NCBI GenBank assembly: GCA_016800925.1
Contig: JABCPU010000076.1
Coordinates: forward strand, 62,001 to 126,000
Length of the DNA: 64,000 bases
Direction of reading: 5' to 3'
Source of the DNA: Suillus spraguei
Taxonomy: Eukaryota; Basidiomycota; Agaricomycetes; Boletales; Suillaceae
The position numbers and the translations under genes are program-made. Under the pieces are notes generated by a model, which had not been told where the DNA came from, did no database searches, and saw only the letters and a program-made list of their open reading frames with translations. Position 1 is the stretch's first letter; each line of letters begins with the position of its first letter. This document shows, piece after piece, positions 22,566-32,960 of the stretch.

Positions 22566-22839
22566 CATCAGGAAATTCACACATTCCTTGACGTGCCCTT
22601 ATGCGGACTTATTTACACTTAACTGCCTTGGTGAAATTGAATCTACTTGTCCAAAATTTCAATGTGAATGAATTCAGAAAAAAAAAGTTGAGATATATTA
22701 ATATACATGTTTTATTGTATTTCGCACTCAAAAAAATATAAGATATGCCAGGTGAATGATGTGAGAGAGAGCAAACAAGTTTTGAGATAAGTGAGTTAAG
22801 CTGATTAAGCATGTTAAGGAATGTGTGAATTTCCTGATG
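22566..22839. repeat. AT-rich segment with 24-bp perfect inverted repeat ends
   Basis: 22566-22589 (catcaggaaattcacacatt...) is exactly inverted at 22816-22839, and the similarity continues weakly inward. It sits at the truncated 3' side of the copia remnant. It could be a MITE inserted there or a foldback formed at the break. Confidence 0.6.
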
Positions 22840-22870
22840 ATACAGAGTGGTAGGTGTGATGAAGGATGAA

Positions 22871-23907
22871 TCAAGTCCAAAATCGTGCCAATAATTGACT
22901 AAGATGAATTTGTTTGTGCGCAGCATTCGAGAGGGCAATATATTCGGCTTCCGTTGAGGATGTGGCTATGACTGACTGTTTTTGAGAACGCCAGCTGATG
23001 GGGGAGCCAAAAAGGTAATAGACATAGCCACCAATTGATCGACTATCATCTTTATCTGACGCAAAATCTGAGTCTGAGTAGCCGATGAGTCCCTGGTCTG
23101 ATAGACCAAAAGTGAGGGAATATTGGGCTGTTCCATGAATATATCGAAGGAGATGATGGAGTTGGTGGTAGTGTTCAACACCTGGATTGCTCAAAAATTT
23201 TGACAGCGTGGATACCGCATATGCAATATCAGGACAACTCACACGCATGGCAAAATTGAGTTCACCAATGGTGCGAGCATATGGGAGGTGCGTGAATTGC
23301 TGTTTCTCGGCCTCAGTGAGAGGGACTGTGGTCTTGGACAGTGAAACACCGGGCACAAGAGGTGTGGATGCAGGACGGCAATCTGACATCTTTGTTTCAC
23401 TGAGGATCTGTTCCAGGAAGGCAGTCTGGTTGATTTTAAGGAGTCGTTTGGAGCGGTTGTGTGTGATGTGCATCCCTAGAAAATGACGTGCTTTACCAAG
23501 GTCCTTCATCTCGAAACACTTACTCAGCGCAGTCTTGAAATCATTGAGGAATTGTCTGCAGTTCGAGGCGAGCAACATGTCATCAACATAGATGAGCAAC
23601 CAGATGGTTTTATCTCCTTTTCGCAGGACATACAGGCTGTAGTCTGCTTCACTCCGCACAAAATTAAAACCTTCTTTTCGCAAATAATCATCAAGGGTCT
23701 TATTCCATTGACGACCTGCTTGCTTTAAGCCATAAATAGCCTTCAAGAGCTTTCAAACCCAATCTGGGTACTTTGAGTCTTCAAAACCGGGCGGTTGACG
23801 CATATAGATGTCCTCGTCAAGTCCACCATTGAGAAACGCTGTCTTGACATCCATTTGATCGAGTTCGAGATCAAATTTTGCGACCATTGAGAGGAATGCT
23901 CGTGTAG
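22871..23907 (-). pseudogene. Copia reverse transcriptase (C-terminal part) and RNase H
   Basis: Contains Q-M-D-V-K-T-A-F-L-N-G, A-I-Y-G-L-K-Q-A-G, the catalytic Y-V-D-D box, and an RNase H region ending S-S-T-E-A-E-Y-I-A-L. An in-frame TGA lies at 23753-23755 between D-W-V and K-L-L, and a frameshift after H-L-S-Q-L-L-A-R near 22880 ends the domain. Confidence 0.85.
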
Positions 23908-24191
23908 TACAGTGGCTCAAAAAAATGTCCGCATGTTTTGACATTTTTCACTATCTATGATATTGTGTGAGAATGAACAAATTCCTCAAGGACATACTTA
24001 TACCACATTGTAGTATGGCTTCATAGCTTTTATTTGAGCCCTACACCGTGGGAATCGGCGGAGATATGGTGGAGATATAAGGCTTATAAAATGATGACTC
24101 ATGTGGACAGTTTTTTGAGTGTATATTAAAACTATATAAATCATTATTTATGACACCATAAAAATCATGCCACTATTATATAAATTATAAA

Positions 24192-24644
24192 GTGGTGTCA
24201 TTATGTTATTTTATGACTATATCTAACTATATAAACCAGAATATCTCATGTATCATAGTCATAATCACCATGAAAGCCATCTCCTCTGCTCAAAGAGATA
24301 ATATCCTCTCTCTGTCTTATGCTGGCCTCTCTGCTCGCCAAATTTCCTCTAGAACTGGAGTATGCAAGTCCACTGTGGCCAAGTTCATCAAAGAAAGCCA
24401 CCCAGACAAGGAAAACTCTTGTGGAGGACGTCCATCCAAGCTTACCTCTACTGACAAAAGGGCTATTATCCAACATATCACTACAGGAAAGGCTGATAAT
24501 GCTGTCCAAGCCACCCATTATATCAATTCCACCATCACTACCCCTGTCTCTTCACAAACTGTGAGGAATGTTCTCAAGGCAGCTCATCTCAAGGCAGTAA
24601 CAAAGAAGAAAAAGCCTCTTCTCTCCAACCTCTCTGTCTGTTAG
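24192..24644 (+). pseudogene. Tc1-type transposase N-terminus (left arm)
   Basis: From the likely start (M-K-A-I-S-S-A-Q-R-D, about 24270) it encodes a helix-turn-helix (L-S-A-R-Q-I-S-S-R-T-G-V) and a second one (V-S-S-Q-T-V-R-N-V-L), then breaks off at the palindrome centre. No catalytic residues are present. Confidence 0.8.
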
Positions 24645-25231
24645 GCCATCTCCCTTCTTTTTCCATACATACACCTTCCCATCTGACCCAATCCTATTGA
24701 TTTTGGTCTCATCTGACCATATAACACGCTTCCAGTCCTCTACAGTCCAGTGTTGATGAGCTAAGGCAAAGGCTAGTCTTCTCTGCCTATGTTTGATGGA
24801 GAGAAGAGGCTTTTTCTTCTTTGTTACTGCCTTGAGATGAGCTGCCTTGAGAACATTCCTCACAGTTTGTGAAGAGACAGGGGTAGTGATGGTGGAATTG
24901 ATATAATGGGTGGCTTGGACAGCATTATCAGCCTTTCCTGTAGTGATATGTTGGATAATAGCCCTTTTGTCAGTAGAGGTAAGCTTGGATGGACGTCCTC
25001 CACAAGAGTTTTCCTTGTCTGGGTGCTTTCTTTGATGAACTTGGCCACAGTGGACTTGCATACTCCAGTTCTAGAGGAAATTTGGCGAGCAGAGAGGCCA
25101 GCATAAGACAGAGAGAGGATATTATCTCTTTGAGCAGAGGAGATGGCTTTCATGGTGATTATGACTATGATACATGAGATATTCTGGTTTATATAGTTAG
25201 ATATAGTCATAAAATAACATAATGACACCAC
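24635..25231 (-). pseudogene. Tc1-type transposase N-terminus and start of DDE domain (right arm)
   Basis: The same N-terminus on the minus strand with a 1-nt frameshift after K-E-S. It continues through the centre to V-I-W-S-D-E-T-K-I, which carries the first catalytic aspartate, and ends at T-D-R-E-V-G. The later catalytic residues are absent. Confidence 0.8.
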
Positions 25232-25515
25232 TTTATAATTTATATAATAGTGGCATGATTTTTATGGTGTCATAAATAATGATTTATATAGTTTTAATAT
25301 ACACTCAAAAAACTGTCCACATGAGTCATCATTTTATAAGCCTTATATCTCCACCATATCTCCGCCGATTCCCACGGTGTAGAGCTCAAATAAAAGCCCT
25401 GAAGCCATACTACAATGTGGTATAAGTATGTCCTTGAGGAATTTGTTCATTCTCACACAATATCATAGATAGTGAAAAATGTCAAAACATGCGGACATTT
25501 TTTTGAGCCACTGTA

Positions 25516-27410
25516 TCATATTTTGCTACTGGTGCAAAAGTTTCAGTATAATCAAGGCCTTCGACCTGTGAGAATCCTTGTGCAACCAGACGAGCTTTAT
25601 AACGAACAATCTGACCACTTTCATCATATTTGTAAGTGTATACCCACCGTAAACCAACTGCCTTCCGACCAGGAGGTAGTGGAACGAGTACACCAGTTCC
25701 TTTCTCTTGTAGTGAAGCTAGTTCCTCTATCATAGCACTCTCCCAGAATGCAGACTCCTCACTAGATGTGCGAGCTTCAGATAGTGTTTGTGGGGGTTGT
25801 TTTCGTCCATCAGTCATATTCTGAGCGGATCCTAGCATTGCAGAATGTTCTGTGATGGTTTCAGATGACTGCACTTCTGAGTCTGTATGTGAGTGAATTG
25901 GAACATATGTCCAGCGTCGATTGACGGGAACATTAGGCTTGGCTGGGATTGCAACAGAACGGGGAAGAGGGAGTGTAGCCTCAACACGTTGACAAGTCGA
26001 ACGGCGTGGGAAAGGTTCAGGGATTGAGACAATACTTGATGATTCCTCCACAGCAGGTGTCGCAGCTTGGTCTATTCCGTTTTCATCAGTTTGTGGGAAT
26101 GGGAGAGGTGGTTCAGCAGATACTATGGGTGTTATGAGAGGTGAAACTCCCACTGAAACAGTAGTTGTCAATGGTATAGGTGTCCTTGTAATCTTTGGAA
26201 TGGAGATGCCCGAATCTTCTCTGCTCCTTGAGTCTTGTACTATGACAGTTGGCATATCCACAGATTCTTGTATGTGGATACGCTGATTATAGAGTTCAAC
26301 GAGTGGAGAGATCACTGAGTTAGGAGTTCCATAGAAAATATTCTCATCAAAGTGAACATTTCGGGACCGAACAATTTTCTGTGCTGTCGGATCCCATAGC
26401 AAATAACCAGCATCCTTGATGTGACTAAGTAAAAAACACCGTTGTGACACATAGTCATACTTGTGTCGTGTAGCATCCGGAACATGTGCATAAGCAAGAC
26501 AGCCAAATGGGCGCAGATGTGCGACATCAGGGGGATATCCATGGAAGAGTTCAAAGGGTGTCTTCTCCTCAATGGCTGATGATGGAAGGAGATTCTTTAT
26601 GTATGCTGAATTCAAGGTAGCATAGCCCCAAAATGATCGTGGGAATCCACTATGATGGTGTGCACTCAAAGCACGTGTGACGATAGTCTGATGTCCACGC
26701 TCAGCGACCCCATTTTGCTCTGCAGTATGTGGCATCGAAAGTTCATGTTCTATACCCTTGTCATGCAGGAATTTGGTGACAGTGCTGGAGATATATTCGC
26801 CACCATTGTCACTGCAGAGGCGCTTTACTTGCTGACCCGACTGCTTCTCGATCCAAATGATGTATTTTTGTAGGCGAGAAAACACATCACTTTTGTGTTT
26901 GATGAGATAGATTGTCGAGTAATGGGAGAAGTCGTCTGTGAATGCAACAAAATATATTTCTCCAGATGCAGTAGCAGTGTCAATAGGTCCCCAGACGTCT
27001 GTATGAATGAGTTCTGCGATGTGGGTGGCATGGTGATGAGCATGTGATGGGAAGGGGAAGCGCTTGTGTTTTCCCATCAGACATGACTGACATTCAATGT
27101 GATCGGCACCATGTTCCATAGGTTGATCTGGCCTATTATCAGCAAGAACAAGTCCAGTGACCACCTTTTCAGCTTTGCGCAAGGTAGTATTAGCTGCATG
27201 ACCCATTCGTGCATGCCAAACTGCTGCTGGTAGTGGCATGTTTGACAAAGCCTTGGCGGCGAAGGCAATATGGTCACGGCTGTACTTTGCATGAAGATAG
27301 TATAACCCATCAGTACAATTAACTTGGGCAATGGTGGCACCATCTGTTCGGTGTATACGGGCTCCTTTTGCATTCGTTTCAAAGAAGATACCCTCCGATG
27401 CAAGAGCTGA
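25516..27410 (-). pseudogene. Copia integrase and N-terminal reverse transcriptase
   Basis: The pre-integrase zinc motif (H-A-R-M-G-H...C-Q-S-C) is followed by an integrase core with D (H-T-D-V-W-G-P), D (C-S-D-N-G-G-E-Y) and E (N-G-V-A-E-R-G), a Pro/Ser linker, and the RT start (W-V-Y-T-Y-K-Y-D...L-V-A-Q-G-F). This stretch is a single long open frame of about 630 codons, cut by the Tc1 palindrome on one side and the solo LTR on the other. Confidence 0.9.
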
Positions 27411-27415
27411 GACAG

Positions 27416-29014
27416 TGTTACGACCATGCAAAACCGGAGATTAGCAAGAAGTCCTGGTCTTACATGGGGTTGTACCGGAGGGTTGTAAGTCAAAGGGGCT
27501 TGGCCTCAGCTCGTACGCTGTGCCCCTTACCCGAGTATGTGCCCTTAATTTCGGATGAAGTCCAAGGGAGAGTTCTGGTGGAGTCCGGATGGAGGGTCCA
27601 GACGAACTCTAAGGCAGGATAGCTCGACAGAGCTCCAATGGACTTCCGGATAAGCGCGGGAATGCGCCGGAACTATTTCCGGAAGGTAGGGAGTAATGGT
27701 AACACTACTGGAACAAGTTCCAAGTAGAACGGATGAAGGATGGACCGCTGGACAAAGTCCAGGGCAGGATAGGAGCAGAGCTCCGGAGGGAAAGATGATC
27801 CATAGATGTCAGAGGATAGGATAGGATGGATCCGAAGGACTAGGGGTCCGAAGGTCCGGAGCTCGGAGGAGCGGAGGAGCGGAGGAGCGGAGGAGTGGAG
27901 GAGCGGAGGAGCGGAGGAGCGGAGGAGCGGAGGAGCGGAGGAGCGGAGGAGCGGAGGAGCGGAGGAGCGGAGGAGCGGAGGAGCGGAGGAGCGGAGGAGC
28001 GGAGGAGCGGAGGAGCGGAGGAGCGGAGGAGCGGAGGAGCGGAGGAGCGGAGGAGCGGAGGAGCGGAGGAGCGGAGGAGCGGAGGAGCGGAGGAGCGGAG
28101 GAGCGGAGGAGCGGAGGAGCGGAGGAGCGGAGGAGCGGAGGAGCGGAGGAGCGGAGGAGCGGAGGAAGCGGATGATCGGAGGAGCGGAGGAGCGGATGAT
28201 CGGATGATCGGATGAGCGTAGCTCTGTGGATCTTAGAGGAAGTGTTGGCTACTAGAGAGGAGTAGGTCCGGATATGGTGTAGAGATAGTATAGACTACTC
28301 CGGACAAGGTCCGGAATAGAAACAGACAGTATAAGACTACCAAAGGTAGAGTCGGAGGTGAAACAGATGATAGACAGAGATGGACGAAGTCCGAACAGAT
28401 TATAGGACATAGGATCAAAGCTCCGGCCTAGGGAGTAATCCCATAGGCCTGAGTTGGAAGCTTACAAGGGCCGGAGCCCAAGTGCAAGAACGGAGACGGA
28501 GTTATATAGACATGATAACAGGATACAGAGTAGTCAAAGGAATATACAGAAGTAGGAACAATGAATCAGACTAAGGTCTGCAGGAGTTGTACTACAAGTT
28601 TATATACTGTAGGTAGCATGCCGGAAGGCAAGCAAGGATAGTCCGAGGCTATGTTTGAGGCATTGCGGAACACAAGGCTATGAACTCGGAAATAAGATTT
28701 GTACGAAATATCTTATCAAGACGGAAGTCAAGATAACCGAAAGCCAGAGGTGCAGAGATAACCGAAAGCTGGACACAGGTATTAACCTAAAAGGAGTAAC
28801 GCGCAGGTGCGCGGGAATAGTTTCGGATATGAGCATGGATCGGATATGAACATGGATCGGATATGAACACGGATCGGATATGGACATGGATCGGATGAGT
28901 GGATCAGATCGGATGGATGGACTGAGTCGGATATGGATATGGATTAGATATGGATGGATGTTGATTGGGTGTCCAGATGTCCATGGATCAGACCTGAATG
29001 TACGGTATATGACA
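27416..29014. mobile_element. Solo LTR, 1599 bp
   Basis: It starts TGTTACGACC and ends TATATGACA (TG...CA), with a 5-bp target duplication GACAG at 27411-27415 and 29015-29019. It interrupts the copia frame between protease and pre-integrase and has no coding content. It contains the 9-bp minisatellite at 27862-28166 and repeated ggatatgaacatggatc text near 28820-28950. The internal region was presumably lost by LTR-LTR recombination. Confidence 0.85.
27862..28166 (+). repeat. 9-bp minisatellite (gagcggagg)n
   Basis: About 33 almost perfect tandem copies of gagcggagg, inside the solo LTR. Because 9 is a multiple of 3, all frames stay open and give artificial Arg/Ser/Gly/Glu-repeat frames. 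Confidence 0.95.
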
Positions 29015-29019
29015 GACAG

Positions 29020-29326
29020 ATATCAAAGTGCATCGCAGATCGGGAACATGTAGAAAAGGCAGCCCAATAGGCTCCCATCTTCCATCATTGTCGAGCACTA
29101 ACTTTATAATCCCCCAGCCCAGAGCGAAAATGACATCATCATTTGCAAGTTTCACTGTTAAGGGTGGATTATAGGGAGCGTAGCGAGTAAATAGGGAGTG
29201 GTCTGATTCCATATGTGCAGTTGCGGCAGAATCTACATGGAAGGAGAAAGAACTATTGCTCGTATTAGAGAAACTGGCTTCATGCATAGGTAGACGGAGG
29301 AATGATGGGATGGTGTCATGTTGCAC
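29020..29326 (-). pseudogene. Copia aspartic protease region
   Basis: The minus strand reads F-H-V-D-S-A-A-T-A-H-M (the D-S-A/G catalytic box with A) followed by P-D-L-R-C-T-L-I-S, the usual lead-in to the pre-integrase domain, where the solo LTR is inserted. Confidence 0.75.
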
Positions 29327-29419
29327 TAGAGCAGGAGTTGGTAGATCAGTGATCTGCGAGGTTGATGAAAGAGTTTGCGCTGACGTGATCAGAGAGTCTG
29401 TCTTTGCTAGATGAATACG

Positions 29420-30318
29420 GCAGTTGTACCAAATATGTCCTGTGCGCTTACAGAATCCACATGTCGAGCGCCACGAGAGTTCCCACTTGTCTCCTTCGGC
29501 TTGGGACAGTCAGCTGGCTTGCCTGGTTTGGCAGCTCAAGCTGCCATGGCAGTATGGTGCGCATGAGGGTTATCAGATCCAAAACTCGCATAGTATTGTT
29601 CAGAATTCCGGATCTGACTAACAACACCTTCAAGCGTGAGCTTTCCAGCATTCGCATCAGCACTATGAAGTATGAGTTGCGAGAGCGGGGCATAGAAGTC
29701 TGGTAATGCATGAAGTAGTGCCTGTACGAGAGTATACTCATTACACTTCCATTCTGCTGACTCGATGGCCTTAAACTGTGCCTTAATGTCAGTGATCTCC
29801 TTGATTGACTGCGTGAGCGAGTTGCTGTCTGATGCCTTTGGAAGATCAAAGACACGACCCATGAGGCGAGTGAAACGAACGCCAATAGTAGCCTGGTACT
29901 TGTTCTCGAGTGCCTTCCAAAGAAGAGCAGGGTCTGAGATGCCCGTAAAGTGAATTAGATCACTAGAATGGACAGCCATGCCCAAAAGACCCTTCGTGAT
30001 ACTCTGTCGTTCACGGAAAGAAACAACATCTGTACTGGCATCATGAGTGGTAACACGTTGCTTAAAAGCTGTATCAGATTCATTAGCGAGCTTTACTGGG
30101 GGGTGTGGTTCCTTCTCATCACCGATGAGGAGGCGCCACAGATTGAACAACGAAAGCCAAAGGTCCATAGATGTGACCCACGACGAGTAATTTGAACCAT
30201 TGGCATCAAGTGGAGGGTGAGGAAACGAGGAAGGGATTCGGATATTTGATGTAGACATTCTGGATGATAACGACGAGTGTGACAATGATGGCGTCAGCAA
30301 AGCAGGAGGAATGGGCAA
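29420..30318 (-). pseudogene. Copia gag with CCHC zinc knuckle
   Basis: A 260-codon frame 30318-29536 matches copia-type gag (W-V-T-S-M-D-L-W-L near the start, then L-L-W-K-A-L-E-N-K-Y). It is closed by TGA after H-T-A-M-A-A. Downstream, in another frame near 29450, lies the knuckle C-G-F-C-K-R-T-G-H-I-W-Y-N-C. Confidence 0.8.
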
Positions 30319-30513
30319 ATTAAGTATTGGTTGGGATGAAAGAATGGGCGTCAGCAGTGGCGACGGAGGTAGAGCGATAAGAAGGATCCAAGGATCTAGC
30401 AGCGATACGGGGCGGCCTCGTTCCAGTTCGGAAAAAATCAGAAGGCTCAGATGTAGGATGGGTAGGAGGGAAAACGAATGAAAGTCCTAGTCTGAGCCAG
30501 GGCTCATAACCTG

Positions 30514-31040
30514 TGAAGAGGCGACGAGACTCGAACTAGAAACGAGAGAGAGTGATAACTCAGTCTTAGTTGGAAAGACTACACTATGACAGGTTCATAC
30601 CTAGAAACGAGAGAGAGTGATAACTATACATTGTTAGTACTAAGTATGATATTCAAGTCGTAGTAAGTAGCTCACCTCAGTCTTAGTTGGAAAGACTGAG
30701 GGAAAAGAATTCTATGGACGCTGAATATTAGAGGATCGTTTGAACGGAGAACGAAAATATGAACGTGGATGAAACGTGTATGATAAGTATGTAATGATAG
30801 ATAAGAGGAACATATTTTGATATATCTTTCATCTAAGAAGAAAGGGAGAATGGGTGGGAAAGTTGTCGCTAGCTCGCGTGGCTTTCGCGTACGTCGTGTA
30901 GGGCCATGTGGTTTTCGCTTATGCTCGCATGCGTTTCGGTTAGCTCGCTTAATTTCTCGCGTGGTTTTTTCGAGTGCCGACTGTTGTCCCATTGTGTGAT
31001 TGTGTGATTGTGTGATTTGGTCATGTGACTGCTTAACTGC
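30514..31040 (-). repeat. Candidate copia 5' LTR
   Basis: Lies just outside the putative primer-binding site, with TG at the left and CA at the right plus-strand edges (minus TGGCAGTT...TTCACA). It contains two copies of ctagaaacgagagagagtga (30533, 30600) and two of cagtcttagttggaaagact. No second LTR remains to confirm the borders. Confidence 0.3.
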
Positions 31041-31299
31041 CATGGGGGGTAAAACCAAATTATTAGGATGGAGCTGAGGCCAGGGAGTGTGAAGCCAAAA
31101 GTGAAGTCAAAAAGGAGTGCAAAAAAGTGGAAAGCAAAAAAGAAGGCTGGAAGTGTCCTCCCCCACCCTCAGGAAAAATCTTCTGATAGATTTCTCTTAA
31201 ATTGATTATATGAACTTTGTCATGTGAAAAATCATGTTATTTGTTTCAAAAGCTGCTATGATCATTAGGATGCAGAGATGGGGGGACAGAAGAGCATGG

Positions 31300-31394
31300 G
31301 GAGGAGAGAATGAAGGCATGGGAGATGGGGGATATGCAGGAGACAGGGGAGACAGGAGATGAGAGATGAGAGATGAGAGATGGGAGATGGGAGA

Positions 31395-31457
<63 letters not shown>

Positions 31458-32240
31458 GATGGGAGACAGGGGAGATGGGGGAGATGGGGAGATGGGGGAG
31501 ATGGGAGATGGGAGAGATGAGAGATGGGAGATAGGGAAGATGGGGAAGATGGGAGATGGGAGATGGGAGATGGGAGATGGGAGATGGGAGATGGGGAGAT
31601 GGGAGATGGGAGATGGGAGATGGGAGATGGGAGATGGGAGATGGGAGATGGGGAGATGGGAGATGGGAGATGGGAGATGGGAGATGGGAGATGGGAGATG
31701 GGAGATGGGGGGAGATGGGAGATGGGAGATGGGAGATGGGAGATGGGAGATGGGGAGATGGGAGATGGGAGATGGGAGATGGGAGATGGGAGATGGAGAT
31801 GGGATGGGAGATGGGAGATGGGAGACAGAGATGGGAGACGGGAGATGGGAGATGGGAGACAGGAGATGGGAGACAGGAAGTTGGAGATGGGAGACGTGAG
31901 ACAGGAGACAGGAGACATGAGACATGAGACGGGAGACATGAGACGGGAGACATGAGACGGGAGACATGAGACATGAGACGGGAGACATGAGACGGGAGAC
32001 ATGAGACGGGAGACATGAGATGGGAGACATGAGATGGGAGACATGAGATGGGAGACAGGAGACGGGAAGTTGGAGACAGGAGACAGGAGATGGGAGATGG
32101 GAGACAGGAGATGGGAGATGGGAGGCACAAGATGGGAGACACAAGATGGGAGACACAAAATGGGAGACAGCAGACTGGTAAGAGGAAATGAGAGACAGGA
32201 GACCAGTAACAGGAGATGGGAGATGGGAGATGGGACACTT
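31300..32240 (+). repeat. G-rich 7-bp minisatellite (gggagat)n
   Basis: About 940 bp of gggagat units with variants gggagac, aggagac and tgagac grouped in blocks (pure gggagat around 31555-31790, gggagacatgagac around 31910-32050). Long frames through it (Pro-Ser-His-Leu repeats on the minus strand, Met-Gly-Asp on the plus) are artefacts of the repeat. Confidence 0.95.
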
Positions 32241-32483
32241 GCATGATTTTGTTGTGTGACAACTTAATACTGTTGGTCCCTATTAAAACTTGACACAAAA
32301 GATTTATTCAAGTTAATAGTTTGTAGTAAATAATAATAAAAAATCAAAATCAAATGCAATGACATGAGGATGAGATGGGCAATAAACTCACAAAGATGGT
32401 GATGTGGTACTTTTACTTCTCTCAAAATATTGGTTCAAGTTATAATTTATTTCAAGATCTATTATCATTATTAAAGATAATTA

Positions 32484-32640
32484 TTAGGATGAAGCCAAGG
32501 CCAGAAAGCCAAAAAGAGTGCGAAGCACTCTTTTTGCCTTCCTGTGCCTTGGGCAAACAGAATTATTAGGATGAAGCCTTGGCCAGGGAGCAAAAGGAGT
32601 GCGAAGCACTCCTTTTGCTTCCTGTGCCGAAGGCACAACG
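32484..32640 (+). repeat. Two tandem hairpin units
   Basis: Two ~75-bp units start attattaggatgaagcc. Each contains a strong hairpin, aaaagagtgc-gaa-gcactctttt and aaaaggagtgc-gaa-gcactcctttt, with gaa as loop, then cctgtgcc. A related start (attattaggatggagctgaggccagg) occurs at 31058, on the other side of the minisatellite. Confidence 0.75.
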
Positions 32641-32960
32641 GGTGGTGGACTCGTGTAACTCAAAGCTGAAAATCAATCTTCTTTCGGGTTTCAATTCCAA
32701 TGGCGGATCTCGATCTCTTTCTGTCTGGCTTCTAAATTCAGGTTAAGCGGCACGGCCTATGTACATCCCATGAGGTACATGTACTTTATAAATTTGCCCT
32801 TCGCTAAACACTGACTAGCTAGTAGACCGCAGAGGCTTGATCTTGCGCAACTGGCCATTTCAGTCAGCTAGTGGTGCTTCAATGCGAATTGCAATGTGGC
32901 GAACTAAGCCACTAGGGCAGTCGTACATATTTGCCAGCGAACCCTATGCTCATACTTTTG
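32640..32960 (+). repeat. WD40-repeat tail sequence, solo copy
   Basis: Similar to 15160-15440 (aaaatcaatcttctttcgggtttcaattcc, gcgcaactggccatttcagtcagc, aagccactagggcag). No WD40 coding part is attached. Confidence 0.55.

Larger units (their letters stand above)
23910..25513. mobile_element. Head-to-head Tc1/mariner palindrome
   Basis: The two arms (23910-24626 and 24798-25513, 717 and 716 bp) are near-perfect inverted copies of the 5' part of a Tc1-type element, joined by a 171-bp centre. Both outer ends are the same terminus CAGTGGCTCAAAAAAATGTC, and TA target duplications flank it (23908-23909, 25514-25515). It lies inside the copia RT. The right arm lacks one base relative to the left (gaaagcaccc against gaaagccaccc), so divergence is very low. 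Confidence 0.9.
22840..30513 (-). mobile_element. Ty1/copia LTR retrotransposon remnant, with nested insertions
   Basis: The minus-strand order from 30318 down is gag, zinc knuckle, protease, integrase, reverse transcriptase, RNase H; integrase before RT defines copia. Removing the solo LTR (27416-29014) and Tc1 palindrome (23910-25513) leaves a ~4.3-kb interior, normal for the family. The gag, RT and RNase H parts carry stops or shifts, and the 3' end is missing beyond RNase H, so the element is dead. Minus-strand ggttatgagcc just inside 30513 could be the primer-binding site. Confidence 0.85.

Noticed and set aside
27862..28166. Possible CRISPR-like array
   Set aside because: Head-to-tail units with no spacers, in a eukaryotic genome; a simple minisatellite.
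27806..28215. Two overlapping frames rich in R-R-S-G-G-A-E-E
   Set aside because: They are direct translations of the 9-bp minisatellite inside the solo LTR; no start context, domain or splice signals.
30672..31058. 128-codon minus frame near the copia 5' edge
   Set aside because: Lies in the candidate LTR, basic and low-complexity, without motif or splice evidence.
31206..32298. Long frames (up to 350 codons) of P-S-P-I-S-H-L or M-G-D-G-R-W-E repeats on both strands
   Set aside because: Artefact of the 7-bp G-rich minisatellite, which stays open in several frames on both strands.
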